From: Pseudolabrys sp.
GTDB taxonomy: Bacteria > Pseudomonadota > Alphaproteobacteria > Rhizobiales > Xanthobacteraceae
NCBI GenBank assembly: GCA_030684935.1
Contig: JAUXXH010000035.1
Coordinates: 1-64,000 of the forward strand
DNA: 64,000 nucleotides
Direction: 5' to 3'
Of this stretch, positions 51,153 to 61,931 are shown piece after piece. The translations under genes and the position numbers were made by a program. The notes under the pieces are model-generated. The model was not told where the DNA came from and ran no database searches. It worked only from the letters and a program-made list of their open reading frames with translations. Within the stretch, counting starts at the first letter, position 1, and every line of letters begins with the position of its first letter.

Positions 51153-53267
51153 TTATATGCTTCCCACCGTCTTGAGCCTGGCGCGCGGGTGGATCTCGCC
51201 TTGCGAAATCACCGGCGTCTGGGCGCGGAAGCGCTCTACAATGCCGCGCACGAATGGGCGGATCGCGGGCGAGGTGACCAGCACCGGCGCTTCGCCTTCG
51301 CGGGCCGCGGCTTCGAACTTCTCGCGCACCAGCTTGATGAATTCCGACAGCTTCGACGGCTGCATCGCCAGTTGCCGGTCGTCGCCCTGGCCGATCATGG
51401 ATTCAGCGAAGGCCTGCTCCCACTGCGCCGACAGCGGGATCAGCGGCAGATAGCCGGCGTAGCTCGTATGCTGGGCGCAGATCTGGCGCGACAGCCGCGC
51501 GCGCACATGTTCGGCCAGCGTCGTGGGGTTGCGCGAACTGCCGATGCCGTCGGCGATGCCTTCGAGAATGGTCGACAGGTCGCGGATCGAGACGCGCTCG
51601 GCCAGGAGGATCTGCAGCACGCGCTGGATGCCGGACACCGTGACCAGCGACGGCACCAGGTCCTTGAGCAGTTCGGCCTGATCCTTCGGCAGTTCCTTGA
51701 GCAGCTTCTGCACTTCGCCGTAGGACAGCAGCTCCGACATGTTGGTCTTCAGCAACTCGGTGAGATGCGTCGACAGCACGGTGGCGGCGTCGACCACGGT
51801 GTAACCCTTCATCGACGCTTCTTCCTTCACCGAAGCGTCGACCCAGGTGGCGGGCAGGCCAAAGGTCGGTTCGGTGGTGTGGGTGCCGGGCAGCTTCACC
51901 TGGCCGCCGGACGGGTCCATGACCATGTAGTGGCCGGTCCACAGCTTGCCGCTGCCGGCTTCGACCTCCTTGACCTTGATGACGTAGCTGTTGGCGTCGA
52001 GCTGGACGTTGTCGAGAATGCGCACGGCCGGCATCACGAAGCCCATCTCGGTGGCGAGCGAGCGGCGCAGCGCCTTGATCTGCTCGGTCAACCGGTCGGT
52101 GCCGTCGGGCGAGTTGACCAGCGGTAGCAGGGCATAGCCGAGTTCGACCTTGAGATCGTCGATCTTCAGCGCGGTGGTGATCGGCTCGTCGGCGGCCTCG
52201 ACCTTGGCTTCGGCGGCCGCCTTGCGCGCCTCCGACGCCACGGTGGCCTTGCCGCGCTTGTCGAAAATGAAGGCCATGGCGCCGGCGCCGACGCCCAACG
52301 CCAAAAACGGCAGCATCGGGATTCCCGGCAGCAGCGACATCACAATCATGACGCCGCCCGACATGCCGAGCGCCAGCGGGTAGCCGGTGAACTGGCGCAG
52401 CAGCGCCTTGTCGGCGGCACCGGTGATGCCTGCTTTCGACACCAGCAGGCCGGCGGCGGTGGAAACGATCAGCGCCGGCACCTGGGTGACCAGGCCGTCG
52501 CCGACGGTCAGCAATGTGTAGGCCTGCGCGGCGTCGGCAAAGCCCATGCCCTGCTGGGCCATGCCGATGATCATGCCGCCGATGACGTTGATGAACACCA
52601 CCAGCAGGCCGGCGATGGCGTCGCCGCGCACGAATTTGGAGGCGCCGTCCATGGCGCCGAAGAAGCCGCCTTCGTCCTCCAGCGTCTTGCGGCGGCGGCG
52701 GGCTTCCTTTTCGTCGATCAGGCCGGCCGACATGTCGGCGTCGATCGCCATCTGCTTGCCCGGCATGGCGTCGAGGTGGAATCGGGCGGCGACCTCGGCG
52801 ATGCGGCCGGAGCCCTTGGTGATGACCACGAAATTGACGATCACCAGAATGGCGAAAACGATGATGCCGATGACAAAGTTGCCGCCCATGACGAAATTGC
52901 CGAAGGCGGCGATGACGTGGCCGGCGGCCTGCGGGCCTTCATGGCCGTGCGACAGGATCAGGCGCGTCGACGCCAGGTTGAGCGCCAGCCGCATCATGGT
53001 CGAAATCAGCAATACGGTCGGGAAGGCGGAGAATTCCAGCGGCGTGTGGATAAACAGCGCCGTCATCAGGATCAGCACCGAGAAAATGATCGAAATCGCC
53101 AGCGCCAGATCGAGCAGCACCGGCGGCAGCGGCAGGATCAGGATGACCAGGATGGTCAGCACGCCGACGGCGAGGGCGATGTCGCCACGCCTGAGGAAAA
53201 TGCCGACTTCGCCGATGCCGGGCAGCTTGATGCTGCGGGGTGTGGAGGCGGCGGTAATGTCGCTCAT
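51153..53267 (-). CDS. flhA: Flagellar type III export gate protein FlhA
   Basis: 704 residues from ATG 53267; the frame is open to 53375. About eight membrane helices in the first 330 residues, starting GDIALAVGVLTILVILILPL, with the FHIPEP signature region ARFHLDAMPGKQMAIDADMSAGLIDEKEARRRRKTLE. The cytoplasmic part (residues about 350-704) forms the nine-subunit ring that receives chaperone-substrate complexes; AHTSYAGYLPLIPLSAQWEQ and EIHPRARLKTVGSI close it. It works with FliI/FliH/FliJ also encoded here. A CtrA-type element shared with fliF lies 153 bp upstream. No other export-gate gene is adjacent. Confidence 0.95.
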   Translation of the reverse strand: MSDITAASTPRSIKLPGIGEVGIFLRRGDIALAVGVLTILVILILPLPPVLLDLALAISIIFSVLILMTALFIHTPLEFSAFPTVLLISTMMRLALNLASTRLILSHGHEGPQAAGHVIAAFGNFVMGGNFVIGIIVFAILVIVNFVVITKGSGRIAEVAARFHLDAMPGKQMAIDADMSAGLIDEKEARRRRKTLEDEGGFFGAMDGASKFVRGDAIAGLLVVFINVIGGMIIGMAQQGMGFADAAQAYTLLTVGDGLVTQVPALIVSTAAGLLVSKAGITGAADKALLRQFTGYPLALGMSGGVMIVMSLLPGIPMLPFLALGVGAGAMAFIFDKRGKATVASEARKAAAEAKVEAADEPITTALKIDDLKVELGYALLPLVNSPDGTDRLTEQIKALRRSLATEMGFVMPAVRILDNVQLDANSYVIKVKEVEAGSGKLWTGHYMVMDPSGGQVKLPGTHTTEPTFGLPATWVDASVKEEASMKGYTVVDAATVLSTHLTELLKTNMSELLSYGEVQKLLKELPKDQAELLKDLVPSLVTVSGIQRVLQILLAERVSIRDLSTILEGIADGIGSSRNPTTLAEHVRARLSRQICAQHTSYAGYLPLIPLSAQWEQAFAESMIGQGDDRQLAMQPSKLSEFIKLVREKFEAAAREGEAPVLVTSPAIRPFVRGIVERFRAQTPVISQGEIHPRARLKTVGSI

Positions 53268-53419
53268 GCGGCGGAAAAGAGCCTGACCAAAACCCGCCAA
53301 AACCGGGCGGCGCGGACGCGGACGACAATACAAAAGGTCATCAAATCGGATGCCGGCGGCCCGGATAAGCCGCAAGCCATCAGCAGAACTGCTGACGGTA
53401 GAACCCCTGACCCGGTAAT

Positions 53420-53451
53420 ATTTGCCCAGTTTATGGTTAGCGGTCGGTTAA
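53420..53451 (-). promoter_or_regulatory. flhA promoter element with CtrA box, shared with fliF
   Basis: Contains TTAG-CGGTCGG-TTAA (53437-53451), one base off the CtrA consensus. The 17 bases to its left are identical to those at the fliF promoter (61979 on); overall 23 identical leading bases plus a conserved GGTTAA end. Confidence 0.7.
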
Positions 53452-53493
53452 CGGGTACCGTCGCCGCGCCTGCGGCATCCTGGCATGGAAAGA

Positions 53494-53521
53494 CCCTCCC
53501 CCCGGGGGACTGGGGAGAGGG
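53494..53521 (-). terminator. Possible terminator of the fasciclin gene
   Basis: CCCTCCCCCC (53494-53503) can pair with GGGGAGAGGG (53512-53521) with one G-T wobble on the minus strand, followed there by TCTTT. It is 30 bp after the fasciclin stop. It could also be a dispersed GC-rich repeat. Confidence 0.45.
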
Positions 53522-53551
53522 CCGCGTGCGCTTCCGGACGATGAGGAGCGA

Positions 53552-54130
53552 TTAGCCCGGGAGCAGCACGGTGTCGATCACGTGGATGACGCCGTTCGAC
53601 TGCTTGACGTTGGCGATGGTGACGGTGGCTTCGTTGCCCTTGCCGTCGACCAGCACGATCTTGTCGCCGCTCATCTTCGCGTTGACGGTGCAGCCGCCGA
53701 CGGTCTTGACCGGATACATGCCGTTGCCGTCCTTGATCATCTTGGCGAGGGCCGAGGACATGACATCGGCGGCAACGACGTGACAGGTCAGAATCTTGGT
53801 CAGCGTCGCCTTGTTCTCGGGCTTCACCAGATTGTCGACGGTGCCGGCCGGCAGCTTGGCGAATGCGGCGTTGGTCGGCGCGAACACGGTGAAGGGGCCT
53901 TTGCCCGACAAGGTTTGGACCAGACCGGCGGCCTTCACGGCGGCGACCAGCGTGGTGTGGTCCTTCGAATTGACGGCGTTCTCGACGATGTTCTTGTTGG
54001 CATACATCGGCGCGGCGCCGACGGTGACGGGCTTGTCGGCCATCTGCGCGGCGCTCGGGACGACGGCGGCGAAGCCGAAGCCAAGCGCCAGCGCGGCGGT
54101 CCCGGCCAAGGCGAGTTTGTGAAGGGTCAT
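53552..54130 (-). CDS. Exported fasciclin-domain protein
   Basis: 192 residues from ATG 54130, GGAG six bases upstream. Signal peptide MTLHKLALAGTAALALGFGF (AAVVPSAAQ follows). One FAS1 domain: IVENAVNSKDHTTLVAAVKA, GKGPFTVFAPTNAAFAKLPA (H1), and NGVIHVIDTVLLPG (H2). Periplasmic or surface adhesion role typical. It lies 88 bp after an anti-sigma gene, on the same strand, so it is probably a target of that ECF system; FAS1 genes are known partners of SigK/RskA-type pairs. Confidence 0.9.
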   Translation of the reverse strand: MTLHKLALAGTAALALGFGFAAVVPSAAQMADKPVTVGAAPMYANKNIVENAVNSKDHTTLVAAVKAAGLVQTLSGKGPFTVFAPTNAAFAKLPAGTVDNLVKPENKATLTKILTCHVVAADVMSSALAKMIKDGNGMYPVKTVGGCTVNAKMSGDKIVLVDGKGNEATVTIANVKQSNGVIHVIDTVLLPG

Positions 54131-54218
54131 GATCAACTCCGTTTGCTCTTTTTCGCGTCTCCGTGGTGGAGACATCGGGAGCTACGGAGGCGGCGGCGCT
54201 AAAGACGCGGCGCGGCTG

Positions 54219-54923
54219 TCACAGGTTCGTGAGCTTGCCGCTGGCGATGACGGGGCCGGTAGGCTGTCCGGTCGGCGAGCCGCCGGACGGCTCCAGCGAA
54301 ACCGCGAGCACGGCGTCGCTGGTGGCGAACGGACGCAGCGCTTGCGGTATCGAGATGACGACGCCGCCGTCGGCGCGCAGCAGGCCGAGCGGGCGCGGCC
54401 GGCCGTCGGCCGGAATCAGCCACAATTCCGGTACCCGGGTGGCGTCGGCGGTGAACGCGGCCGGTGCCACGGCGACGCTGCCGCGGGCGGGATCGAGGGT
54501 GGCGACGAAATGGCGGTGACCGCCGCCGTCGATCGAGGCCATCAGCGGCGGCCGCTCCGGAACAGTGCCGCGGTAAATCAGAACGCCGATGCAGGCGGCG
54601 GCCAGCGCGCCGCTGGCCAGCGACAGCCCGCGCCAGAACGCCAGGCTCTGCCACCAGCCGCCGGTTGGCGCGGGCGGCGTCTCAGAGGGGAGGGCGCCGG
54701 CGATGGTGTCCCACAGATGCGCCGGCGGCGTGACTTCGGGGATGCCGGCCGCCCAGGGCGACAGCCGCGCTTCCCATTCCGCGACCATGGCGGCAAAGCC
54801 GCGCTCGCGCGCGATGCGCTGCTCCGCGGCGGCACGGTCGGCGCCGGCCAGCACGCCGAGCGCGTACTCGGCGGCGAGCAGTTCGTCGGCGGGAAGCCCG
54901 CTATGGTCGGCCGTGTCGCTCAT
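54219..54923 (-). CDS. Anti-sigma factor, RskA type
   Basis: 234 residues. N-terminal anti-sigma part: LLAAEYALGVLAGADRAAAE, WEARLSPWAAGIPEVTPPAHLWDTIAGAL. One membrane helix (FWRGLSLASGALAAACIGVL, residues about 90-110) and a periplasmic RskA domain ending TGPVIASGKLTNL. No zinc-binding H-x3-C-x2-C. It would hold the ECF sigma factor at the membrane until cleaved. Translationally coupled to the sigma gene (ATGA overlap). Confidence 0.88.
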   Translation of the reverse strand: MSDTADHSGLPADELLAAEYALGVLAGADRAAAEQRIARERGFAAMVAEWEARLSPWAAGIPEVTPPAHLWDTIAGALPSETPPAPTGGWWQSLAFWRGLSLASGALAAACIGVLIYRGTVPERPPLMASIDGGGHRHFVATLDPARGSVAVAPAAFTADATRVPELWLIPADGRPRPLGLLRADGGVVISIPQALRPFATSDAVLAVSLEPSGGSPTGQPTGPVIASGKLTNL

Positions 54924-55477
54924 GTCTCCAGGCAGCTCTTGAGTTTGACCATGGCCCGCCGCACCCAGCTTTTCATCGTGCCCAGCGGCACGTTCATGCG
55001 CGCGGCGAGATCGTCATAGGTATTGCCGTCGAAAAATGCGCCGCGCAGCGCGTGGCGTTCGTGGACCGCCAGACCCTCGAGGCAACCGTGCAACCGCGCA
55101 TTGTCCTCGCTTTTTTCCAGCGCGCGGTCGGCGGTCTCGGCGCCGTCGGCAATCTCGGCGGCGCTGTCGATCGGGTCCATGTGCCGGCTGGAGCGGGTCG
55201 CGCGCAGCCGGTCGATGGCGCGATTGCGGGCGATCGCAATCAGCCAGGTCATGGGGCTGGCGCGGCCGGAATCGAACTGATCGGCCTTTCGCCACACCGT
55301 AAGGTAGACCTCCTGCACCACGTCTTCCGCCTCGCTGCGTTCTCCCAAGATACGCAGCACCACGCCAAAAAGCTTCGCCGAGGTCAGCCGATAGACCGTT
55401 TGCAGCGCCGCGCGGTCACCGCCCGGGATGCGCGCAAGTGCGGTCGTGATCAGGCTGCGGTTGGCGTCGAGGTCCAT
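54920..55477 (-). CDS. ECF RNA polymerase sigma factor (SigK-like)
   Basis: 185 residues. Region 2: LFGVVLRILGERSEAEDVVQEVYLTVWRKADQFD, and PMTWLIAIARNRAIDRLRA. Region 4: GLAVHERHALRGAFFDGNTYDDLAARMNVPLGTMKSWVRRAMVKLKSCL. This is the group with an RskA-type membrane anti-sigma, encoded next. Its promoter target is not identifiable here. ATG 55477 gives the full region 2 and is kept. Confidence 0.92.
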   Translation of the reverse strand: MDLDANRSLITTALARIPGGDRAALQTVYRLTSAKLFGVVLRILGERSEAEDVVQEVYLTVWRKADQFDSGRASPMTWLIAIARNRAIDRLRATRSSRHMDPIDSAAEIADGAETADRALEKSEDNARLHGCLEGLAVHERHALRGAFFDGNTYDDLAARMNVPLGTMKSWVRRAMVKLKSCLET

Positions 55478-55570
55478 CGAACCCTTGAAAATGTTCAGTT
55501 AATTCCGCTGCTGACGCCGGGCGGACCCGTTCGAGGCGGCGAGATCAACATGCCGCCACCGCGCCGAACT

Positions 55571-55852
55571 CTAGGCGGCTGGACGACCCGGGACAATGAT
55601 CGGAGAACCAGCGTCATCTCGGATTAGCAGGTGCATCTCGCCGCAGTCGACGCAGCGGATGCGCGCGCGGGGGCGGGCAATGTCGGCCAGGGCCTTTTCA
55701 TCCGTCACCAGCACCAGGCTGTCGGTCGCCGGGCATTGATAGCGTACGGCGCCGTGCGGACGCAGAGTCGCCGGCACGGGTTTCAAGGGATTGGTGGTTT
55801 CGCTGAAAACGGAGGGGTGGATATTGCCCCAGGTCTGGCTCAGAATCGGCAT
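55571..55852 (-). CDS. Small hypothetical protein with one CxxC
   Basis: 93 residues from ATG 55852 (frame open to 55894). MPILSQTWGNIHPSVFSETT, then RYQCPATDSLVLVTDEKALA, RARIRCVDCGEMHLLIRDDA. One C-x-x-C with a nearby His-Leu and an upstream Cys suggests a treble-clef or zinc-ribbon remnant, but a fourth ligand is not obvious. No family recognised. Confidence 0.55.
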   Translation of the reverse strand: MPILSQTWGNIHPSVFSETTNPLKPVPATLRPHGAVRYQCPATDSLVLVTDEKALADIARPRARIRCVDCGEMHLLIRDDAGSPIIVPGRPAA

Positions 55853-55950
55853 GCGTCCCGTCCGGAATTTTTTTGCGCCGCACAATAATGCCACGGTAAG
55901 CGGTTAGGTTCCACACAACTGCCAATTTTTGAGTCAATTCCCGCCGATGC

Positions 55951-56295
55951 TCAGGTTTCAAGCACCGGCAGGACATGGTGGCCGGCGGGCCCGAGCGGCA
56001 GCGGTTCGCATTTGACCACGGCGGCCAGGTCCAGCGGCCCGTACAAATGCGGGAACAAGGCGCCGCCACGTGAGGGCTCCCACTTCAGCCGGTCGCCGAG
56101 CGGCGCGGTATCGACATGCACCAGCAACAGCTCGCTCTGGCCCGTGAAATGTTTGGCCGCGGTCTCCGCCACCTGAGCCGCTGAGGAAAAATGAATGAAG
56201 CCGTCGCGCGAGTCGTGCTCCGAGCCGTTGAACACCCCGTTACTTTCAGCGTCGCGCCACAGCGCGGCCGGCACGATCTTGTAAATCACCGTCAT
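55951..56295 (-). CDS. DUF952 protein
   Basis: 114 residues. MTVIYKIVPAALWRDAESNG, then DSRDGFIHFSSAAQVAETAAKHF, LLVHVDTAPLGDRLKWEPSRGGALFPHLYGPLDLAAVV. This is the DUF952 pattern (Y-K-I...W..A...G.F.GS..D..DGFIHFS...Q). It resembles a small glutathione-S-transferase-adjacent or ADP-ribose-type fold in some proposals; activity unknown. Confidence 0.9.
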   Translation of the reverse strand: MTVIYKIVPAALWRDAESNGVFNGSEHDSRDGFIHFSSAAQVAETAAKHFTGQSELLLVHVDTAPLGDRLKWEPSRGGALFPHLYGPLDLAAVVKCEPLPLGPAGHHVLPVLET

Positions 56296-56435
56296 TTTAT
56301 TTCCCGCCTATGTCGTTGGCATACCAACGATTATCAGGCGCGTGCGCGCGCGCATGCGACCCATCCATTAACCAACCTTGAATTGCTTCATTTGCTGTGC
56401 ATATCCCTTTCAGATCGAGGACGGGATTTGTCGAA

Positions 56436-56627
56436 ATGACCACAGCAGAATACCTCATCGAGACCGCGGACCGGTGCAACCGGCTGGCGCGTGAGGGCCG
56501 CGAACTGGTAGCCAATCTTGAGGCCGTCAGCAACGAGTTGATGGCCAAAGCGGTCGAGCTCGATACGATCAGGGACAAAAATGAAAACCGGCGACAGAAG
56601 CGCGCGGTTCGCTCGGTCAGGCGATAG
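56436..56627 (+). CDS. Small helical hypothetical protein
   Basis: 63 residues from ATG 56436 (frame open from 56397). MTTAEYLIETADRCNRLARE, then GRELVANLEAVSNELMAKAV is a pair of amphipathic helices; the tail NRRQKRAVRSVRR is strongly basic. A terminator follows 31 bp downstream. No family recognised. Confidence 0.55.
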   Translation: MTTAEYLIETADRCNRLAREGRELVANLEAVSNELMAKAVELDTIRDKNENRRQKRAVRSVRR

Positions 56628-56657
56628 CCGGCTTCCCTAGCCGCCAAAACTGACAAC

Positions 56658-56687
56658 AAAAAAACCCGGCCATCGTGCCGGGCTTTT
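56658..56687. terminator. Bidirectional Rho-independent terminator
   Basis: CCCGGC (56665-56670) and GCCGGG (56677-56682), with an A7 run on the left and TTTT on the right. It separates the small plus-strand gene from flbD. Confidence 0.78.
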
Positions 56688-56712
56688 CATTGCCGTGTCG
56701 GTGCGGCCGGCT

Positions 56713-58083
<1,371 letters not shown>

Positions 58084-58085
58084 GA

Positions 58086-58445
58086 TTAATTCCTGTCCGC
58101 CTTGATGATTTCCGTCATGGTCACGCCGAGCTTTTCTTCGACCAGCACCACCTCGCCGCGGGCGACCAGGCGGTTGTTGACGTAGATGTCGATTGCCTCG
58201 CCGACCTTGCGGTCGAGTTCGAGCACGGCGCCGGGTCCGAGCTTGAGCAGATCGCCGACCGCCATGCGGGCGCGGCCGAGCACCGCCGACACCTGCACCG
58301 GTACGTCGAACACCGCTTCCAGATCGGACGCGCCGCGGTTGACCGATTCATTGTCGGACGGCGCCAGCATGCCGGCATCGTCGACCGGCTGTATTCCCGG
58401 CCCGCCTTCGAGGTCGGGAAGCGGCACCTTGCTGTCGTCACTCAT
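58086..58445 (-). CDS. fliN: Flagellar motor switch protein FliN
   Basis: 119 residues. The first 45 residues are acidic and variable; the SpoA domain follows: VFDVPVQVSAVLGRARMAVGDLLKLGPGAVLELDRKVGEAIDIYVNNRLVARGEVVLVEEKLGVTMTEIIK — split here into its start (VFDVPVQVSAVLG) and end (LGVTMTEII). It forms the cytoplasmic C ring with FliG and FliM and binds CheY. Placed between fliH and flbD as in other alphaproteobacteria. FliM is not in this window. Confidence 0.93.
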   Translation of the reverse strand: MSDDSKVPLPDLEGGPGIQPVDDAGMLAPSDNESVNRGASDLEAVFDVPVQVSAVLGRARMAVGDLLKLGPGAVLELDRKVGEAIDIYVNNRLVARGEVVLVEEKLGVTMTEIIKADRN

Positions 58446-58465
58446 TGCATCCGTCTCCTGAAGTC

Positions 58466-59089
58466 CTAATCGATCGTGTCGGGCTGCCGCGCCGCGATGT
58501 AGCGGCCGACCATGTCATTGATGGCAGACAGTGTGGCCGCCTCATCGCGCTTGATGCCGCCATCGGCCCATTCGATCCGGCAGTCGCCGGGCGCCATCGT
58601 GTCGTCGGTGCGGATCACCAGCCGGCCCTCGAATCCGCGCGCCTGCGCGATCTCCTCAAGCCGGACCTTGGCCTCGGCGTGAATGGCACTGCCGATGTGC
58701 ACCACCACATGCGGCGTCGTCACCAGATGGTGGAAGCAGTCGGTGGCCAGCGCGGAAATCTCGGCGAACGGCTCGCGCGCGATCAGTTGCGGCGCAAGCT
58801 TGCCGGCGACCGCAACGGCGACCTCGACCGCCTCGGTTTCCAGCCGCGCTTCGATGCCCTTGAGCGCGCGATCGATCCCGGCCAGTCCGTCTGCGAGCCG
58901 GGCCAGCGCTTCGGCGGCAAGCTGCGCCGTCTCGCCCTGCGCCTGCGCAAGGCCGGCAGCAAAGCCGTTGCGATAGGCCTGCGATTCGGCGTCGGCGCGC
59001 CGGCGTTCGGCCTCGACCACAGAAATGGTCGGCCGCTCGCCGGTGGCGAAATCCTCGTCGAACATGTATTTCGCAGACGTCGCCTTCAT
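58466..59089 (-). CDS. fliH: Flagellar assembly protein FliH
   Basis: 207 residues, acidic, mostly helical: FDEDFATGERPTISVVEAER, then a long helix with G-x3-G-like repeats (FAAGLAQAQGETAQLAAEAL) and a C-terminal domain LVIRTDDTMAPGDCRIEWADGGIKRD, which is the FliH/HrpE signature. It regulates FliI and ties it to the C ring. The W-x-x-x-W N-terminal motif of enteric FliH is absent. Operon position supports the call. Confidence 0.87.
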   Translation of the reverse strand: MKATSAKYMFDEDFATGERPTISVVEAERRRADAESQAYRNGFAAGLAQAQGETAQLAAEALARLADGLAGIDRALKGIEARLETEAVEVAVAVAGKLAPQLIAREPFAEISALATDCFHHLVTTPHVVVHIGSAIHAEAKVRLEEIAQARGFEGRLVIRTDDTMAPGDCRIEWADGGIKRDEAATLSAINDMVGRYIAARQPDTID

Positions 59090-59096
59090 GGGTGTC

Positions 59097-60197
59097 TCAA
59101 TAAATCAGTTCGTCTTCGCCGCGACTCTTGGAAATCAGGATTTCGCCCTTTTCGGCGAGCTCCTTGGCCCTGTTGACCAGCAGGGTCTGCGCCTCGTCGG
59201 CGTCGCGCAGCCGCACCGGACCCATTGCCTGCATTTCGTCGACCAGCATCTTGGCGCCGCGCGTCGACATGTTGTTGAAGAAGAACTGGCGCACGGCTTC
59301 GTTGGCGCCCTTCAGCGCGATCGCCAGCTTGTCCTTGTCGATGTTGCGCATCAGCGTCTGCGCCGACCCGGTGTCGAGCTTGATCAGGTCGTCGAAAGTG
59401 AACATCAGCGCCTTGATGCGCTCGGCCGCGTCGCGGTTTTCCTCTTCCAGCGCGGCGAGAAAGCGGGTCTCGGTCTGCCGGTCGAAATTGTTGAAGATTT
59501 CCGCCATCACCTCATGGGCGTCGCGGCGGCGGGTCTGCGACAGGTTTGACATGAACTCGGTGCGCAGCGTCTCCTCGACGCGCTCGATCACTTCCTTCTG
59601 GATCGCTTCCATTTTCAGCATGCGGCTGACGACGTCGAGCGAGAAGTCCTCGGGCAAAATCGACAGCACGCGAGCAGCGTGCTCCGGGCTGAGCTTGGAC
59701 AACACCACCGCCACCGTTTGCGGGTACTCGTTCTTGAGATAGTTCGCCAGCACGGCTTCCTGCACGTTGGCGAGCTTCTCCCACATGTTGCGGCCGGCCG
59801 GTCCGCGGATGTCGTCCATGATGCCGTGCACGCGCTCGCTTGGCAGGTATTGCTGAAGCAGCCGCTCGGTGGCGTCGTAGTTGCCGAGCAGCGCGCCGGA
59901 AGCCGACATGCGCGAGACGAATTCCAGCAGCAGTTGTTCGACCGCGTCGGCCTCGATGGTGCCGAGCGATGACATGACGATGGAGATCTGGCGCAATTCG
60001 TCGTCGTCGAGGAGGCTGAAGATATTGCCGCCATATTGTTCGCCGAGCGCCAGCATCAGCACCGCGGCGCGTTCCGGGCCGGTCAGCTTGCGGCGACCGA
60101 CCGCGACCTGGGGACGGCTGGCAAGTTCTGCCATCAGGCCGCCGATATCGTCGCGCACCGCGTCGGCTTTGTGCTTTTCGGCTGCTGCTGGCGCCAT
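59097..60197 (-). CDS. fliG: Flagellar motor switch protein FliG
   Basis: 366 residues. [42 protein letters not shown] is the N-terminal domain that joins Fli[21 protein letters not shown] is the EHPQ-type middle domain (EYPQ here); [32 protein letters not shown] and [28 protein letters not shown] form the torque domain with its charged ridge. Slightly longer than the enteric protein through an N-terminal extension of about 30 residues. Overlaps neither neighbour but is 3 bp after fliF. Confidence 0.94.
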   Translation of the reverse strand: MAPAAAEKHKADAVRDDIGGLMAELASRPQVAVGRRKLTGPERAAVLMLALGEQYGGNIFSLLDDDELRQISIVMSSLGTIEADAVEQLLLEFVSRMSASGALLGNYDATERLLQQYLPSERVHGIMDDIRGPAGRNMWEKLANVQEAVLANYLKNEYPQTVAVVLSKLSPEHAARVLSILPEDFSLDVVSRMLKMEAIQKEVIERVEETLRTEFMSNLSQTRRRDAHEVMAEIFNNFDRQTETRFLAALEEENRDAAERIKALMFTFDDLIKLDTGSAQTLMRNIDKDKLAIALKGANEAVRQFFFNNMSTRGAKMLVDEMQAMGPVRLRDADEAQTLLVNRAKELAEKGEILISKSRGEDELIY

Positions 60198-60200
60198 GGC

Positions 60201-61931
60201 TTACGCTGCGTCCTCGTGGAGCCAGGTGCGGATAATGGCGACGGCTTCATGCGGGTTTTTCTGGGCGAGCTCGCCCACCTTCTGCACCGACTGTGCGTGA
60301 ACCTGGCCTTGCACCTGCGCCACGTCGATCATGGCGGAGGTGCGGTTGGAGATGGCGACGGATTCGTTGCCGCCGACGATCGAAATCGTGGCGCCGCTGG
60401 TATTGGAGATGCTGCCGCCGCCGCCGGTAGAGGTGACGTTCGTTCCCGGTGCGGTCGACGTCAAAGCGCCGCTGGAAGCGCCGGCCGCGCCAATCGCGCT
60501 TGCGACGCCCGCGACGCCCGCGGCACCGGCCAGCAGGGCGGTTTCAGGGGTGACGATCCGGCGCACCAGCGGCCGCACCACCAGCAGCAGCACGATCAGT
60601 CCGAGCAGCGCCATCACGCCCATCTCGGCGCCGCGCATGATGTCCTGCTTGGTGAACTGCAAATAGTTCATCCAGCCGGTCGGCTCGTTGATCGGCGAAG
60701 CGTTGGGTTCGGCAAAGCGAAGGTTGACCACTTCGACCTGATCGCCGCGTTTGGCGTCGAAGCCGATCGCCGAGCGCACCAGCGCGGCGATGCGATCGAT
60801 GTCTTCCTTCGAGCGCGGCGTATAGACCGGCTCACCCCGGTCATTGCGGGTATAGGTGCCGTCGACCAGCACCGCGGCCGAAATCCGGTTGACGCGGCCG
60901 GCTTCGGTCACCTCGGTCTTGGTGGTGCGCGAGATCTCGTAGTTGACGATTTCCTCGCTCTTGCGGTTCTGATCGCCGGAATTGACCGGCTCCGGCGGCT
61001 TGTTGCCGCTGGGCAATTCGGTGGCGACCGAGACCTGGTTCGACTTGGTCTCGCCACTGCTCGACTGCTCCTCGCGGGTCTGGCTCGAGCGCAGCACGCG
61101 TCCGTCCGGGTCGAATTTGTCGGAGGTCTGGGTGATGCGGTTGAGGTCGAAATCGGCGGTGAGCTGCACCCGCGCGCGTCCGGGTCCGACCACCGATGAG
61201 ACGATGGCCTCGACCTGATCGCGCAGGCGATTTTCGAAAACGGTCTTTCGCTCGTCGGCGCCGAGGCCGGTCGCCGCATTGTCGCGCGCGGCGCCATCGG
61301 CGAGAAGCCGGCCGGATTCGTCGATCACCGACACCCGCTCCGGCTTCATGCCGTTGACGGCGGTCGCGACCAGATGACGGATGGCGCGCACCTGCTGCGG
61401 CTCAAGCGCGCCGCGCACCTTCAGCACGATCGAGGCGGTCGCCTCCGCCTTGTCGCGCGAGAACAGCGCTCGCTCCGGCAGCACCAGATGCACGCGCGCC
61501 GCCTGTACCCGGTCGATACCGCGGATGGTGCGGGCCAACTCGCCTTCAAGCGCACGCAGATGATTGATGTTCTGGATGAAGCTGGTGGCGCCGAGCGCAT
61601 CCGACTTGTCGAAGATCTCGTAACCGACGCCGCCGCCTTTGGGCAGGCCGCCTTCGGCCAGCTTCATGCGGATCCGCGCCACTTGTTCCTTGGGCACCAT
61701 CACGATCGAGCCGTCGTTCCTGATCTGATAGGCGATGGCCTGGCGTTCCAGATCCTTGATGATGGCGCTGGAATCCTCGACCGACAGGTCGGTGAACAAC
61801 GGCACCATCTGCGGCGCCGTCATTTTCAGCGTCAGAAATGCGAAAAAGCCGATCAGGGCCAACGTCACCGCGGCCATCGCCGCCATCCGTGCCGCACCCA
61901 GCGACTTCACAAAATCGAAGAAACCCTGCAC
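60201..61931 (-). CDS. fliF: Flagellar MS-ring protein FliF
   Basis: 576 residues if begun at GTG 61931 (reads QGFFDFVKSLGAARMAAMAA next); the frame is open to GTG 61970. The later start is preferred because the promoter element ends only 9 bp from 61970, leaving no room for a leader, and because family N-termini start near Q-G-F. Helix AAVTLALIGFFAFLTLKM, periplasmic ring-building domains (GLPKGGGVGYEIFDKSDALGATSFIQNINHLRALEGELARTI), and a second helix MGVMALLGLIVLLLVVRPLV lie before a cytoplasmic FliG-binding tail. First gene of the flagellar operon. Confidence 0.94.
   Translation of the reverse strand: MQGFFDFVKSLGAARMAAMAAVTLALIGFFAFLTLKMTAPQMVPLFTDLSVEDSSAIIKDLERQAIAYQIRNDGSIVMVPKEQVARIRMKLAEGGLPKGGGVGYEIFDKSDALGATSFIQNINHLRALEGELARTIRGIDRVQAARVHLVLPERALFSRDKAEATASIVLKVRGALEPQQVRAIRHLVATAVNGMKPERVSVIDESGRLLADGAARDNAATGLGADERKTVFENRLRDQVEAIVSSVVGPGRARVQLTADFDLNRITQTSDKFDPDGRVLRSSQTREEQSSSGETKSNQVSVATELPSGNKPPEPVNSGDQNRKSEEIVNYEISRTTKTEVTEAGRVNRISAAVLVDGTYTRNDRGEPVYTPRSKEDIDRIAALVRSAIGFDAKRGDQVEVVNLRFAEPNASPINEPTGWMNYLQFTKQDIMRGAEMGVMALLGLIVLLLVVRPLVRRIVTPETALLAGAAGVAGVASAIGAAGASSGALTSTAPGTNVTSTGGGGSISNTSGATISIVGGNESVAISNRTSAMIDVAQVQGQVHAQSVQKVGELAQKNPHEAVAIIRTWLHEDAA

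Noticed and set aside
53494..53521. GC-rich palindromic patch as a mobile dispersed repeat
   Set aside because: Looks like known genome-wide GC repeats, but no second copy is in the window; kept only as a possible terminator.
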